DNA of 12,136 bases from an uncultured Oscillospiraceae bacterium. GTDB taxonomy: Bacteria > Bacillota > Clostridia > Oscillospirales > Oscillospiraceae. The stretch spans positions 1-12,136 of the forward strand of contig CAKUPH010000063.1 of NCBI GenBank assembly GCA_934675115.1. Reading direction: 5' to 3'. Each line of letters starts with the position of its first letter. Position 1 is the stretch's first letter. The notes beneath the pieces were generated by a model that saw only the letters and a program-made list of their open reading frames with translations, made no database searches and was not told the origin of the DNA. Shown one piece after another: positions 1 through 7,139 of the stretch. The position numbers were made by a program, and so were the translations under genes.

Positions 1-310
1 GCCCATGATGTCTCTGGGCGCGAAGGGCGTCATCTCCGTGGCCGGGAATATCATCCCCGAGGTCATGGTCAAAATGACCCACCTGTGTCTGGACAACGAT
101 TTTCAGGCCGCGTCCCGGCTCCAGATCGAGTACACGGAACTGATCGACGCCCTGTTCACCGAGGTGAACCCCATCCCCGTCAAGGCCGCCATGAATCTGC
201 TGGGGATGGAAGCCGGTGCGCTCCGTCTCCCCCTGTGCGACATTTCGGAGAAAAATCTCCGGATCCTGCGTCAGGCCATGAGCCGCACGGGCTTGCTCCA
301 AAGCTGCTGA
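1..310 (+). CDS. dapA: 4-hydroxy-tetrahydrodipicolinate synthase, C-terminal part (5' end outside window)
   Basis: DapA condenses pyruvate with aspartate semialdehyde, the first committed step of lysine and diaminopimelate synthesis, in the cytoplasm. The visible ~102 residues match the last third of the ~290-residue TIM-barrel family: GAKGVISVAGNIIPE is the conserved strand and loop after the catalytic lysine, followed by the helices with TEVNPIPVKAA and the C-terminal LPLCDISEKN segment. The reading frame is open from base 2, so the ATG at position 5 is internal and not the start. The catalytic lysine and tyrosine lie upstream of the window. The TGA at 308-310 is followed directly by a strong terminator, so dapA is the last gene of its transcript. 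The family call rests on recognised motifs and is firm; NanA/DHDPS-like paralogues are the only real alternative. Confidence 0.9.
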   Translation, partial: PMMSLGAKGVISVAGNIIPEVMVKMTHLCLDNDFQAASRLQIEYTELIDALFTEVNPIPVKAAMNLLGMEAGALRLPLCDISEKNLRILRQAMSRTGLLQSC

Positions 311-319
311 AAAAACAAA

Positions 320-358
320 AATCCCCGGCAGTCCAACATGGACTGCCGGGGATTTTCG
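320..358. terminator. Bidirectional intrinsic terminator between convergent dapA and tyrS
   Basis: A perfect 15-bp stem (320-334 with 340-354) closes a 5-nt loop, AACAT. On the plus strand it is followed by TTTTCGTT. On the minus strand the bases before it read as T-runs (from the A-rich 311-320). It can therefore stop both dapA and tyrS, which end 9 bases before and 11 bases after the hairpin. Confidence 0.92.
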
Positions 359-364
359 TTCAGA

Positions 365-1591
365 TCAGGCCAGCTTGGCGCAGTGGAACACCTTTTTGCC
401 CTTCTTGATGATGACGCCGTCGCCGGCAAAGGTGTCCTTGTCAAAGTTGGCGTTGACGTCGGTCAGCTTTTTGTCCCCCATGGAGACGCCGCCCTGCTGG
501 ATGAGCCGCCGGGCCTCGCCGTTGGAGGCAGCCAGACCACACTTCACCAGCAGCGTCAGCACACCGATCTTCCCGTCGGCAAAGTCGTCCCCGATCAGCG
601 CAGTGGTGGGCATATTGGACAGGTCTCCGCCGGTGGAGAACAGGGCCTTGGCGGCGGACTGGGCCTTCTCAGCCTCCTCCTCGCCGTGGACCATACGGGT
701 CAGCTCGTAGGCCAGAATCTCCTTGGCCTGATTGAGCTGGCTGCCCTCCCACTTGTCCATCTCGTCGATCTGCTCCAGCGGCAGGAAGGTGAGCATCCGG
801 ATGCACTTCATGACATCCGCGTCACCCACGTTGCGCCAGTACTGGTAGAAGTCGTAGGGAGAGGTCTTGTTGGGGTCGAGCCACACGGCGTTGCCCGCGG
901 TCTTGCCCATCTTCTTGCCCTGAGAGTCGGTGAGCAGGGTGATGGTCATGGCGTGGGCGTCCTGACCCAGCTTGCGGCGGATAAGCTCCGTGCCGCCCAG
1001 CATGTTGGACCACTGGTCGTCGCCGCCGAACTGCATATTGCAGCCGTAGTGCTGGAAGAGGTAGTAGAAGTCGTAGGACTGCATGATCATGTAGTTGAAC
1101 TCGAGGAAGGACAGGCCCTTCTCCATGCGCTGCTCATAGCACTTGGCCCGGAGCATGTTGTTGACGGAGAAGCAGGCGCCCACCTCCCGCAGCAGCTCCA
1201 CATAGTTGAGGTTCAGCAGCCAGTCGGCGTTGTTGACCATGATGGCCTTGCCCTCACCGAAGTCTATGAACCGCTCCATCTGACGCTTGAAGCACTCGGC
1301 GTTGTGGTTGATGTCCTCCTTAGTGAGCATCTTGCGCATGTCGGTGCGGCCGGAGGGGTCGCCGATCATGGTGGTGCCGCCGCCGATGAGAGCCACGGGC
1401 TGGTTGCCCGCCAGCTGGAGCCGCTTCATCAGGGTCAGTGCCATGAAGTGGCCGGCGGTCAGGCTGTCCGCCGTGCAGTCAAAGCCGATGTAGAATTTGG
1501 CTTTGCCCTCGTTGATCATTTCGCGGATTTCTTCCTCGTTGGTGACCTGAGCGATCAATCCCCGGGCCACAAGCTCTTCATAACAGGTCAT
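365..1591 (-). CDS. tyrS: Tyrosine--tRNA ligase
   Basis: TyrS charges tRNA-Tyr with tyrosine using ATP (class I aminoacyl-tRNA synthetase, cytoplasmic homodimer). The 408-residue length is normal. The Rossmann catalytic domain shows the HIGH-type signature as SLTAGH near residues 43-48, GGTTMIGDPSGR near 71-82, the tyrosine and tRNA-facing region around QFGGDDQW (187-194), and the KMSKS loop as KMGKT near 227-231. A C-terminal S4 RNA-binding domain follows from about residue 345 (ASNGEARRLIQQGGVS). The first histidine of HIGH is replaced by threonine and KMSKS reads KMGKT; from memory both also occur in other clostridial TyrRS. The ATG at 1589-1591 has an AGGAGG-type site about 9 bases upstream. 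The gene lies 31 bases downstream of the EamA transporter gene on the same strand with no terminator between them, so both should be controlled by the tyrosine T-box. Confidence 0.96.
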   Translation of the reverse strand: MTCYEELVARGLIAQVTNEEEIREMINEGKAKFYIGFDCTADSLTAGHFMALTLMKRLQLAGNQPVALIGGGTTMIGDPSGRTDMRKMLTKEDINHNAECFKRQMERFIDFGEGKAIMVNNADWLLNLNYVELLREVGACFSVNNMLRAKCYEQRMEKGLSFLEFNYMIMQSYDFYYLFQHYGCNMQFGGDDQWSNMLGGTELIRRKLGQDAHAMTITLLTDSQGKKMGKTAGNAVWLDPNKTSPYDFYQYWRNVGDADVMKCIRMLTFLPLEQIDEMDKWEGSQLNQAKEILAYELTRMVHGEEEAEKAQSAAKALFSTGGDLSNMPTTALIGDDFADGKIGVLTLLVKCGLAASNGEARRLIQQGGVSMGDKKLTDVNANFDKDTFAGDGVIIKKGKKVFHCAKLA

Positions 1592-1622
1592 AGTTCAATT
1601 CCTCCTACTATAAAAATCAATG

Positions 1623-2477
1623 TTAAACTTCGGCCGTCCTGCCCTGCTGTTTTTCTTTCAGAATATTATATCCCACAACACCGGCAATGACGACGACAGC
1701 GCCGATGACGGACAGCACGCCCATATATTCATGATAGAATACCGCCACCAGAATGGGGTTGAGCACCGGCTCAATGCCGGTGACAAGGCTTGCGGTGATG
1801 GGCGGCGTAGTCTTCAGCCCCATCGTCAGGAACACAAAAGCAAGACCCATCTGGAAGATGCCGAGCACGAACAGGCTGGCCAACGCCGTCCCCTCCAGCC
1901 GCGGCTGCTGGAGCAGCTGAGGAAGCCCGATAAAGACGCTCATCACCGCGGCCCAGAACACGCAGGAAATAGGATCTCCATCCGGCATGTCATTGAGCAT
2001 AAATACTCCGCCGTAGGTCAGCCCGGACAGTAGCGCCATCAGGTCGCCGGACAGATGTCCGCCCCCAAGACTCTCAAGGAAAAAGCACAGCACGCCGAGA
2101 AAAACCAGCACGCAGGCCGCCAGATCCAGCTTGTCCGGGCGGCGATGGAGCAGCAGCGCCGACAGCAGGATTACAAAGATCGGGGCGGTATACTCCAGAA
2201 CGATGGTATTTGCCGCGGTGGTGATCTTATTGGCCAGCGCGAACAGCACGTTTGTCGCGCACACGCAGCAGGCCCCCAACAGCACCCATTTGTTCAGCTT
2301 CGGCTTATGCTTTGTGATCACAAAAAACACGACATATACGAACAACGCAATAATGCTGCGCCCGGCATTCAGCGCAAGGCCGTTCCATGTGGGGATCAGC
2401 TTGATCCCCAGCCCGCCAAGGCTGTACAATACCGCGGCGAGAAACACATACAGAACGCCCTTTCTGTTTTCAGACAT
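1623..2477 (-). CDS. EamA/DMT-family transporter, tyrosine T-box controlled
   Basis: This is a polytopic inner-membrane protein of 284 residues with about ten predicted transmembrane segments in two five-helix halves, the layout of the EamA (DUF6) drug/metabolite transporter superfamily. Hydrophobic stretches begin near residues 7, 32, 64, 90 and 115 and repeat in the second half. The typical (I/V)xLEYTAP and (T/S)xxEPVxxP features appear as VLEYTAPIF and GIEPVLNPIL. I chose the ATG at 2475-2477 because AGGAG lies 8 bases upstream; a GTG at 2498 would add 7 residues but has no ribosome binding site. The gene sits directly behind a tyrosine-specific T-box leader and 31 bases before tyrS, which suggests import or export of tyrosine or a related aromatic compound. 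That substrate is inference only, since family sequence does not predict it. By eye, codon use has more A/T-ending codons than tyrS, which could mean the gene was inserted here. Confidence 0.88.
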   Translation of the reverse strand: MSENRKGVLYVFLAAVLYSLGGLGIKLIPTWNGLALNAGRSIIALFVYVVFFVITKHKPKLNKWVLLGACCVCATNVLFALANKITTAANTIVLEYTAPIFVILLSALLLHRRPDKLDLAACVLVFLGVLCFFLESLGGGHLSGDLMALLSGLTYGGVFMLNDMPDGDPISCVFWAAVMSVFIGLPQLLQQPRLEGTALASLFVLGIFQMGLAFVFLTMGLKTTPPITASLVTGIEPVLNPILVAVFYHEYMGVLSVIGAVVVIAGVVGYNILKEKQQGRTAEV

Positions 2478-2530
2478 ACAAATTCTCCTCTCAGTCACCG
2501 ATTGTAAGCTTTTGTATTTTTACGGCAGGG

Positions 2531-2573
2531 CAAAACAAAACGCCCCCGTCCGGGATTTTCCGGACAGAGGGCG
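2531..2573 (-). terminator. T-box attenuator terminator
   Basis: On the minus strand, GTCCGG/CCGGAC (2548-2553 with 2560-2565) and an outer CGCCC/GGGCG pairing (2541-2545 with 2569-2573) form the stem around an AAAATC loop. TTTTGTTTTG follows (2531-2540). It is mutually exclusive with the antiterminator at 2565-2594. Confidence 0.93.
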
Positions 2574-2798
2574 ATGAACGCGGTACCACCTCTGTTTACC
2601 CCGCCCTCACGGACGATGGTCTCGGCAAGTCGCGGGACTTGCGGCGCTGTATCGGGCGCATCCCGTCCGCGCCTACTGGGAAATCTCCGTTGGGGCGGCT
2701 GCTCCGGGGCGTATTCGGCGCAGTCCCCGTCTTCCTTTCACCAGCCGGAAGCTCTCTTTACAGGGTTTCTCGCGCGTACTCTTCCCCATCGACGCATT
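2531..2798 (-). promoter_or_regulatory. Tyrosine T-box riboswitch (leader of the EamA-tyrS operon)
   Basis: On the minus strand the leader carries all landmark T-box elements. These are the AGTA motif of Stem I (2777-2780); the distal hairpin CTTCC/GGAAG with GGTG in its loop (2731-2751); the specifier region GAATACG with UAC, a tyrosine codon, at 2711-2713, closed by GGGG/CCCC at the Stem I base; a Stem III hairpin GCAAGTC/GACTTGC (2625-2642); and the T-box sequence AGGTGGTACCGCG (2579-2591). The TGGT in the T-box bulge would pair with ACCA, matching an A discriminator as expected for tRNA-Tyr. The antiterminator (CAGAGG/CCTCTG, 2565-2594) shares bases with the terminator at 2541-2573. Uncharged tRNA-Tyr should therefore favour read-through into the transporter and tyrS. 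Confidence 0.95.
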
Positions 2799-2804
2799 GT
2801 TTGC

Positions 2805-2833
2805 ATCCTATCACAGGAAAAAATCAAAGTCAA
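2805..2833 (-). promoter_or_regulatory. Sigma-A promoter of the T-box/EamA/tyrS unit
   Basis: The -35 box is TTGACT (2828-2833) and the -10 box is TAGGAT (2805-2810), with a 17-base AT-rich spacer. The predicted start near 2797-2798 places the AGTA motif of Stem I about 20 nt into the transcript, the usual T-box geometry. Confidence 0.75.
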
Positions 2834-2874
2834 CCATTATTTTTACAAATCCATTCTACGTTCCGATTTTCCCC

Positions 2875-2903
2875 TTGACTTTCGGTTTCTCCTATGGTAT
2901 AGT
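2875..2903 (+). promoter_or_regulatory. Sigma-A promoter of the ylxM-ffh operon
   Basis: TTGACT (2875-2880), a 17-base spacer and TATAGT (2898-2903) form a near-consensus promoter. Its predicted start near 2910 is about 45 bases before the ylxM ATG. It is divergent from the T-box promoter, with the two -35 boxes about 41 bases apart. Confidence 0.85.
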
Positions 2904-2910
2904 ACATCAT

Positions 2911-2932
2911 TGTAAAGTCTGCGAACTTTACA
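2911..2932. repeat. Perfect inverted repeat at the ylxM transcription start
   Basis: TGTAAAGT (2911-2918) and ACTTTACA (2925-2932) are perfect complements around CTGCGA. The repeat begins at or just after the predicted transcription start, so it could be a DNA operator or a 5' hairpin of the mRNA. No T-run follows, so it is not a terminator. The binding factor is unknown. Confidence 0.6.
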
Positions 2933-2955
2933 CGACATCCGGTGGAGGTGGTCAG

Positions 2956-3327
2956 ATGAAGAACCAGGCATATCGTATGGCGATGCTCTTCGACTTCTAT
3001 GGCGACCTGCTGACAGACCGCCAGAAGGAGTTCTACGACCTCTACTACAACGAAGATCTTTCCCTTGCCGAGATCGCGGAAAATTACGGCATTTCCCGTC
3101 AGGGCGTCCGGGATGTCATCGTCCGGGCCGAAGCTGCCATGACTGAGATTGAGGACAAAACTCATCTGATCCGCCGCTTCTTCAGGATGCAGGAGGAGCT
3201 GTCCGCCATCGACGCGGCGGCTGACCGCCTGCTGGCCGCCGCGGATCAGGGCGCGCTCACCGAAGAACTGGCCGAGGAAACGGCGCGCACCATCAAGGAA
3301 AACACCGCAAAGCTCAAACAGGAGTAA
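2956..3327 (+). CDS. ylxM: YlxM family HTH protein, SRP-associated
   Basis: This is a cytoplasmic helix-turn-helix protein of 123 residues, normally encoded directly before ffh in Firmicutes and thought to modulate the signal recognition particle. The N-terminal half resembles sigma-70 region 4: LLTDRQKEFYDLYYNEDLSLAEIAENYGISRQGVRD, about residues 17-52, with the recognition helix near ISRQGVRDVI. The second half is a charged alpha-helical tail. I chose the ATG at 2956-2958, preceded by GGAGGTGG. The frame is open further upstream, but that part spans the promoter and cannot be coding. It ends 3 bases before ffh, so the two are co-transcribed and probably translationally coupled. UPF0122 is the same family name. 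Confidence 0.93.
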   Translation: MKNQAYRMAMLFDFYGDLLTDRQKEFYDLYYNEDLSLAEIAENYGISRQGVRDVIVRAEAAMTEIEDKTHLIRRFFRMQEELSAIDAAADRLLAAADQGALTEELAEETARTIKENTAKLKQE

Positions 3328-3330
3328 GAC

Positions 3331-4665
3331 ATGGCATTTGAGAGCTTAACTGAAAAACTGTCCGCCACCTTCAAAAAGCTCCGCGGCAAGGGGCGCCTGT
3401 CCGAGGCCGACGTCAAGGAGGCCATGAAGGAGATCAAGATGGCCCTTCTGGAAGCGGACGTCAACTTCAAGGTGGTCAAGCGCTTTATCGCCGACGTGAC
3501 CGAACGGGCCGTGGGTGCCGACGTGATGGAGTCCCTCACCCCCGCTCAGATGATCGTCAAGATCGTCAATGAGGAACTGACATCCCTCATGGGGAGCGGT
3601 GACAGCAAGATCACCATCTCCTCCACCCCGCCCACCGTCGTGATGCTGGTCGGCCTTCAGGGCGCCGGTAAAACCACCAACGGTGCCAAACTGGCGGGAC
3701 TGATGAAAAAGCAGGGCAAACGGCCGCTGCTGGCCGCCTGTGATATTTACCGTCCCGCCGCCATCCAGCAGCTGGAAGTCGTCGGCGGCCAGTTGGACAT
3801 TCCCGTGTTCCAGATGGGGCAGACCAATCCCGTAGACATCGCCAAAGCGGCGGTGGAGCACGCGAAAAAGCACGGCAACGACATGGTGTTTCTCGACACC
3901 GCGGGCCGTCTCCATGTGGACGAGGAGCTGATGGACGAGCTTCGCAATATCAAGGCCGCCGTCAATCCCACCGAAATCCTGCTGGTGGTGGATGCCATGA
4001 TCGGTCAGGACGCCGTCAACGCCGCCAAGGCCTTTGACGACGCGCTGGACATCGACGGCGTCATGCTTACCAAGCTGGACGGCGACGCCCGGGGCGGCGC
4101 GGCCCTCTCCATTCGGGCCGTCACCGGAAAGCCTATCAAATTCGCGGGCACCGGCGAAAAGCTGGACAACATCGAGGTGTTCCACCCCGACCGGATGGCC
4201 AGCCGTATCCTCGGCATGGGCGATGTGCTCTCCCTCATCGAAAAGGCAGAGCAGAATCTGGACGCGAAAAAGGCTGCCGAGCAATTGGAACGGCTCCGGA
4301 AGAACAAGTTTACCCTCACCGACTTCTACGACCAGATGACTCAGCTCAAGAGCATGGGTTCCATGCAGGACATCGCCGCTATGCTTCCGGGTATGAACGG
4401 CAAGATGGATCTGAATGTCGATGAAAAGCAGCTGGCCAAGACTGAGGCTATCATCCTCTCAATGACCCCCTATGAGCGGGAGAATCCCTCCGTTCTGAAT
4501 TCCAGCCGGAAAAAGCGCATCGCCGCCGGTTCCGGCACTCAGGTCGTTGACATCAACCGCCTGCTCAAGCAGTTCGAAATGACCCAGCAGCTCACCCGGC
4601 AGCTTGCCAACCCGAAGAAAAAGGGCATGTTCAGCAAGTTCAAGGGTATGGGACTTCCCTTCTGA
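3331..4665 (+). CDS. ffh: Signal recognition particle protein Ffh (SRP54)
   Basis: Ffh is the GTPase of the signal recognition particle. With the SRP RNA it binds signal sequences of nascent membrane and secreted proteins and docks on FtsY. Its 444 residues give the standard order. An N domain (about 1-95) is followed by a G domain (about 100-295) with GLQGAGKT (P-loop, ~108-115), [12 protein letters not shown] (SRP-specific insertion-box start), DTAGR (~189-193), [10 protein letters not shown] (~247-256) and the GTGEK guanine-contact motif. A methionine-rich M domain (about 300-435) follows, with the RNA-binding [12 protein letters not shown] segment. All GTPase motifs are intact. AGGAG overlaps the ylxM stop region and serves the ATG at 3331. 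A gap of 80 bases without a clear terminator leads to rpsP. Confidence 0.98.
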   Translation: MAFESLTEKLSATFKKLRGKGRLSEADVKEAMKEIKMALLEADVNFKVVKRFIADVTERAVGADVMESLTPAQMIVKIVNEELTSLMGSGDSKITISSTPPTVVMLVGLQGAGKTTNGAKLAGLMKKQGKRPLLAACDIYRPAAIQQLEVVGGQLDIPVFQMGQTNPVDIAKAAVEHAKKHGNDMVFLDTAGRLHVDEELMDELRNIKAAVNPTEILLVVDAMIGQDAVNAAKAFDDALDIDGVMLTKLDGDARGGAALSIRAVTGKPIKFAGTGEKLDNIEVFHPDRMASRILGMGDVLSLIEKAEQNLDAKKAAEQLERLRKNKFTLTDFYDQMTQLKSMGSMQDIAAMLPGMNGKMDLNVDEKQLAKTEAIILSMTPYERENPSVLNSSRKKRIAAGSGTQVVDINRLLKQFEMTQQLTRQLANPKKKGMFSKFKGMGLPF

Positions 4666-4745
4666 ACCCCCGCAGACAAGTTGGTTCCGTGTCCTCCGGG
4701 GCACATGCCATATACAACCGAAATATCTTTGGAGGTGAATATAAA

Positions 4746-4982
4746 ATGGTTAAGATCAGACTGCGTCGCATGGGCGCCAAGAAGGCCCCCTTCTACCGCG
4801 TTGTCGTCGCCGATTCCCGTTATCCCCGCGATGGCCGTTTCATCGAGGAGATCGGCACTTATGATCCCCGTCAGAACCCCGCTGCCGTCAACATTGACGT
4901 GGAGCGCGCTCAGGCCTGGATCAAGACCGGCGCTCAGCCCACCGATACCGTCCGTGACCTGCTGAAGAAGGCCGGCCTGTAA
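4746..4982 (+). CDS. rpsP: 30S ribosomal protein S16
   Basis: S16 is a small primary-binding protein of the 30S body. The 78 residues match the family from end to end: [20 protein letters not shown] at the N-terminus, then [20 protein letters not shown] and the helix with [19 protein letters not shown]. The ATG at 4746-4748 is set by GGAGGTGAAT upstream and by the canonical MVKIRL start; in-frame extension to 4689 lacks such support. The 80-base leader after ffh (4666-4745) shows no convincing hairpin. khpA follows after 21 bases. Confidence 0.98.
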   Translation: MVKIRLRRMGAKKAPFYRVVVADSRYPRDGRFIEEIGTYDPRQNPAAVNIDVERAQAWIKTGAQPTDTVRDLLKKAGL

Positions 4983-5003
4983 TCGCGTATTTTGGAGGCC
5001 CAC

Positions 5004-5234
5004 ATGAAGGAATTGCTCATTTACATTGCCCAGAGCCTTGTGGAGCATCCCGAGTCGGTGTCTGTCACCGAGTATGAAACTCCCGCTGAGACCGTGCTGG
5101 AGCTTCGGGTCGCGTCCGAAGACATGGGCAAGGTGATTGGCCGTCAGGGCCGTATCGCCAAGGAGATCCGCGCGCTGATTCGCTCTGTGGCCCAGCGGCA
5201 GGGCAAAAGAGTTACCGTCGACATTGTCGATTGA
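5004..5234 (+). CDS. khpA: KH domain RNA-binding protein KhpA
   Basis: KhpA (YlqC) is a 76-residue single KH domain protein that in Gram-positives pairs with KhpB/Jag to bind RNA and influences cell elongation and division. It shows the KH core VASEDMGKVIGRQGRIAKEI with the GXXG loop as GRQG at about residues 46-49, followed by RVTVDIVD. The ATG at 5004 has GGAGG 9 bases upstream. A TTG at 4992 would overlap that ribosome binding site and is rejected. It lies 21 bases after rpsP, its usual place in Firmicutes, and is followed by an intra-operon hairpin. Confidence 0.95.
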   Translation: MKELLIYIAQSLVEHPESVSVTEYETPAETVLELRVASEDMGKVIGRQGRIAKEIRALIRSVAQRQGKRVTVDIVD

Positions 5235-5240
5235 GTCCGG

Positions 5241-5268
5241 AAAGGCGGGGGCCATGCCCCTGCCTTTT
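5241..5268 (+). terminator. Intra-operon intrinsic terminator between khpA and rimM
   Basis: A 12-bp stem with one G-T wobble (5241-5252 with 5256-5267) closes a 3-nt CAT loop, with a run of five Ts at 5264-5268. It lies 6 bases after the khpA stop and 20 bases before rimM. No clear promoter fits between it and rimM, so it may act as a partial terminator lowering rimM-trmD expression relative to rpsP. Confidence 0.8.
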
Positions 5269-5288
5269 TCACTTTTGGAGGAAATAAG

Positions 5289-5774
5289 ATGAAAACAGAG
5301 TTTCTGGAAAGCGGAAGGATCGTCAATACCCACGGCATCCGCGGCGAGGTCAAGATCGTCCCGTGGGCGGACAGCCCGGAGTTCCTCTGCGGCTTCTCCA
5401 CCCTGTATCTCGACGGCAAGCCGGTGAACGTCCGGTCCGCCCGGGTCCACAAGGGCAACGTCATCGCCCAGCTGGAGGGATACGACGACGTCAATGCCGC
5501 CATGCTGCTGAAAAACAAGGTGGTGTCCATCCGCCGGGCGGATGCGAAGCTGCCCGAGGGCGCGTTTTTTCTGGCCGACATCATCGGCCTTGACGTGGTG
5601 GACGAAGCCGGAAACAAGCTGGGTGTGCTCCGGGACATTCTCTCTCCCTCTCTCCAGCAGGTGTATGTGGTGGAGGGCGACAGGGAGATCCTGATTCCCG
5701 CCGTGCCTGAGTTCATTCTGGAGACCAACGTGGCGGACGGCTACATCAAGGTGCGTCTCATCGAGGGGATGTGA
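5289..5774 (+). CDS. rimM: Ribosome maturation factor RimM
   Basis: RimM binds S19 and helps mature the 3' domain of the 30S head. The 161 residues are normal in length. The N-terminal RimM domain (about 5-85) has SGRIVNTHGIRGEVKI, LYLDGKPV and GYDDVNAAMLLKNKVVSI. The PRC-barrel domain follows (about 92-158) with FFLADIIGLDVV, LGVLRDIL, YVVEGDREILIPAVPEFI and VRLIEGM. The ATG at 5289 follows GGAGGAAATAAG. It ends 4 bases before trmD, the classical rimM-trmD pair. Confidence 0.97.
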   Translation: MKTEFLESGRIVNTHGIRGEVKIVPWADSPEFLCGFSTLYLDGKPVNVRSARVHKGNVIAQLEGYDDVNAAMLLKNKVVSIRRADAKLPEGAFFLADIIGLDVVDEAGNKLGVLRDILSPSLQQVYVVEGDREILIPAVPEFILETNVADGYIKVRLIEGM

Positions 5775-5778
5775 CCGG

Positions 5779-7083
5779 ATGTACCACATTGATATTATGA
5801 CTCTCTTCCCGGACACCGTGGGCGACGTGCTCAGCGAGTCCATTCTGGGCCGTGCGCAGGAGCGGGACATCCTGCGCATCGAGACACACCAGATCCGGGA
5901 CTACACCCTGAACAAGCAGAAGCAGGTGGACGACTACCCCTATGGCGGCGGCCGGGGCGCGGTCATGCAGGCCGATCCGCTTTACCGCTGTTGGGAGCAC
6001 ATCTGCGGACAGTATGACGCAAAGCCCCACACCATCCACCTCTCCCCCTGCGGCAAGACCTTTACCCAGTCCGACGCCCGGCGGCTGGCCGGTGAATATG
6101 ACCACCTCATTCTCGTCTGCGGCCACTATGAGGGCATCGACCAACGTTTTATTGACGAGTGCGTGGACGAGGAGATCTCGCTGGGCGACTTTGTCCTCAC
6201 CGGCGGTGAGATCGCCGCCATGGCGGTATCTGACGCAGTGTGCCGTCTCATCCCCGGCGTGCTGGCTGACCCGGAGTGCTTCGAAAACGAGAGCCACTGG
6301 GACGGGCTGCTGGAGTATCCACAGTACTCCCGGCCAGAGGAATGGCATGGCCGCACCGTCCCCAAAGCTCTGCTGGGCGGCAACCACAGTCAGGTGGAGC
6401 GCTGGCGCAGGAAGGAACAGCTGCGCCGCACCATGGAGCGCCGGCCTGACATGTTCATCGCCTTTACACCCGTTGGAAAACAGGACGAGCAGATCCTCGA
6501 GGAATTGCGCCGGGAAAAGGACCGCCCCCTGCTGACCCAACCTATCACTTGCCGCCCCGCGACCTCTGACGACCTGCCCGCGATCATGGGCCTTGTGGCG
6601 CAGGCTCAGGCGCTCCTGAAAAAACGGGGCATCGACCAGTGGCAGGACGGTTACCCCAGCCCTGAGCACCTGCAAATCGACATAGACCGGAGTGAATGCT
6701 ACGTCATCCTGCACGGAACGGACGTGGCCGCTTTCTTTGTCCTCTCCGCCCTCCCGGAAGCGAGCTATGCCGCTATCACCGACGGAAAATGGAGCGGCGA
6801 TGAGCCGTACACTGTCCTCCACCGCTGCGCGGTAGGCGAACGGTACCGGGGACTTGATCTTGCCGACCGCATCATCACCGAATCGGAGCGGCTCACCCGG
6901 ACTCTTGGCCGCCGCTGGCTCCGGGTGGATACCCACAAGAAAAACAAGGCCATGCAGGGCCTTCTGCGCCGCTGCGGCTTCCAGTACCGCGGAAATATTC
7001 TGGTGCAGGTGGGCAAAGGTCACGATCCCCGCCGGGTAGCCTATGAAAAGCACCTTCCCGCCACCCAGAAGAAATCAAATTGA
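5779..7083 (+). CDS. trmD: TrmD tRNA (guanine-37-N1)-methyltransferase fused to a GNAT acetyltransferase
   Basis: The first ~226 residues are a complete TrmD, which methylates G37 of tRNAs with S-adenosylmethionine to prevent +1 frameshifting. Motifs seen are MTLFPD (7-12), YGGGRGAVMQADP (55-67), LSPCGKTF (88-95, usually LSPQG), the trefoil-knot loop CGHYEGIDQRF (114-124), GDFVLTGGE (136-144) and GLLEYPQYSRP (176-186). After a charged linker (~228-256) comes a full GNAT domain (~257-430): CRPATSDDLPAI, GIDQWQDGYP (284-293), the acyl-CoA loop region RCAVGERYRGLDLADRI (349-365) and RVDTHKKNKAMQGLLRRCGF (382-401). The protein is 434 residues against ~240 for stand-alone TrmD. No stop or plausible internal start separates the halves. 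The CoA loop reads RYRGLD rather than RxxGxG/A. rplS, the usual next gene, is absent. The methyltransferase role is secure; the acetyltransferase substrate is unknown. Confidence 0.95.
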   Translation: MYHIDIMTLFPDTVGDVLSESILGRAQERDILRIETHQIRDYTLNKQKQVDDYPYGGGRGAVMQADPLYRCWEHICGQYDAKPHTIHLSPCGKTFTQSDARRLAGEYDHLILVCGHYEGIDQRFIDECVDEEISLGDFVLTGGEIAAMAVSDAVCRLIPGVLADPECFENESHWDGLLEYPQYSRPEEWHGRTVPKALLGGNHSQVERWRRKEQLRRTMERRPDMFIAFTPVGKQDEQILEELRREKDRPLLTQPITCRPATSDDLPAIMGLVAQAQALLKKRGIDQWQDGYPSPEHLQIDIDRSECYVILHGTDVAAFFVLSALPEASYAAITDGKWSGDEPYTVLHRCAVGERYRGLDLADRIITESERLTRTLGRRWLRVDTHKKNKAMQGLLRRCGFQYRGNILVQVGKGHDPRRVAYEKHLPATQKKSN

Positions 7084-7139
7084 CCGCATGGGCAAAGCGT
7101 GACCAAACCGTAAACTTTCGGCCTGTCGCTCCGATCCGC

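Noticed and set aside
338..1690. A 450-codon open frame on the plus strand antisense to tyrS
   Set aside because: It is composed of His/Leu/Val/Gly/Gln-rich low-complexity sequence typical of the opposite strand of a GC-rich gene, has no ribosome binding site, and tyrS on the minus strand is unmistakable.
2478..2498. GTG start at 2498 for the EamA gene
   Set aside because: The AGGAG site lies between this GTG and the ATG at 2477, at proper distance from the ATG only.
2797..2955. In-frame upstream extension of ylxM
   Set aside because: The extension covers the promoter boxes at 2875-2903 and the start-site palindrome. The ATG at 2956 has a strong ribosome binding site and the family's usual N-terminus.
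4539..5879. A 446-codon minus-strand frame across ffh, rpsP, khpA and rimM
   Set aside because: It crosses four conserved genes and an intrinsic terminator. No start signal or recognisable domain was seen.
5758..7053. A 431-codon minus-strand frame opposite trmD
   Set aside because: It mirrors the trmD-GNAT gene, and its composition (Ala, Val, Gly, His rich) fits an antisense shadow.
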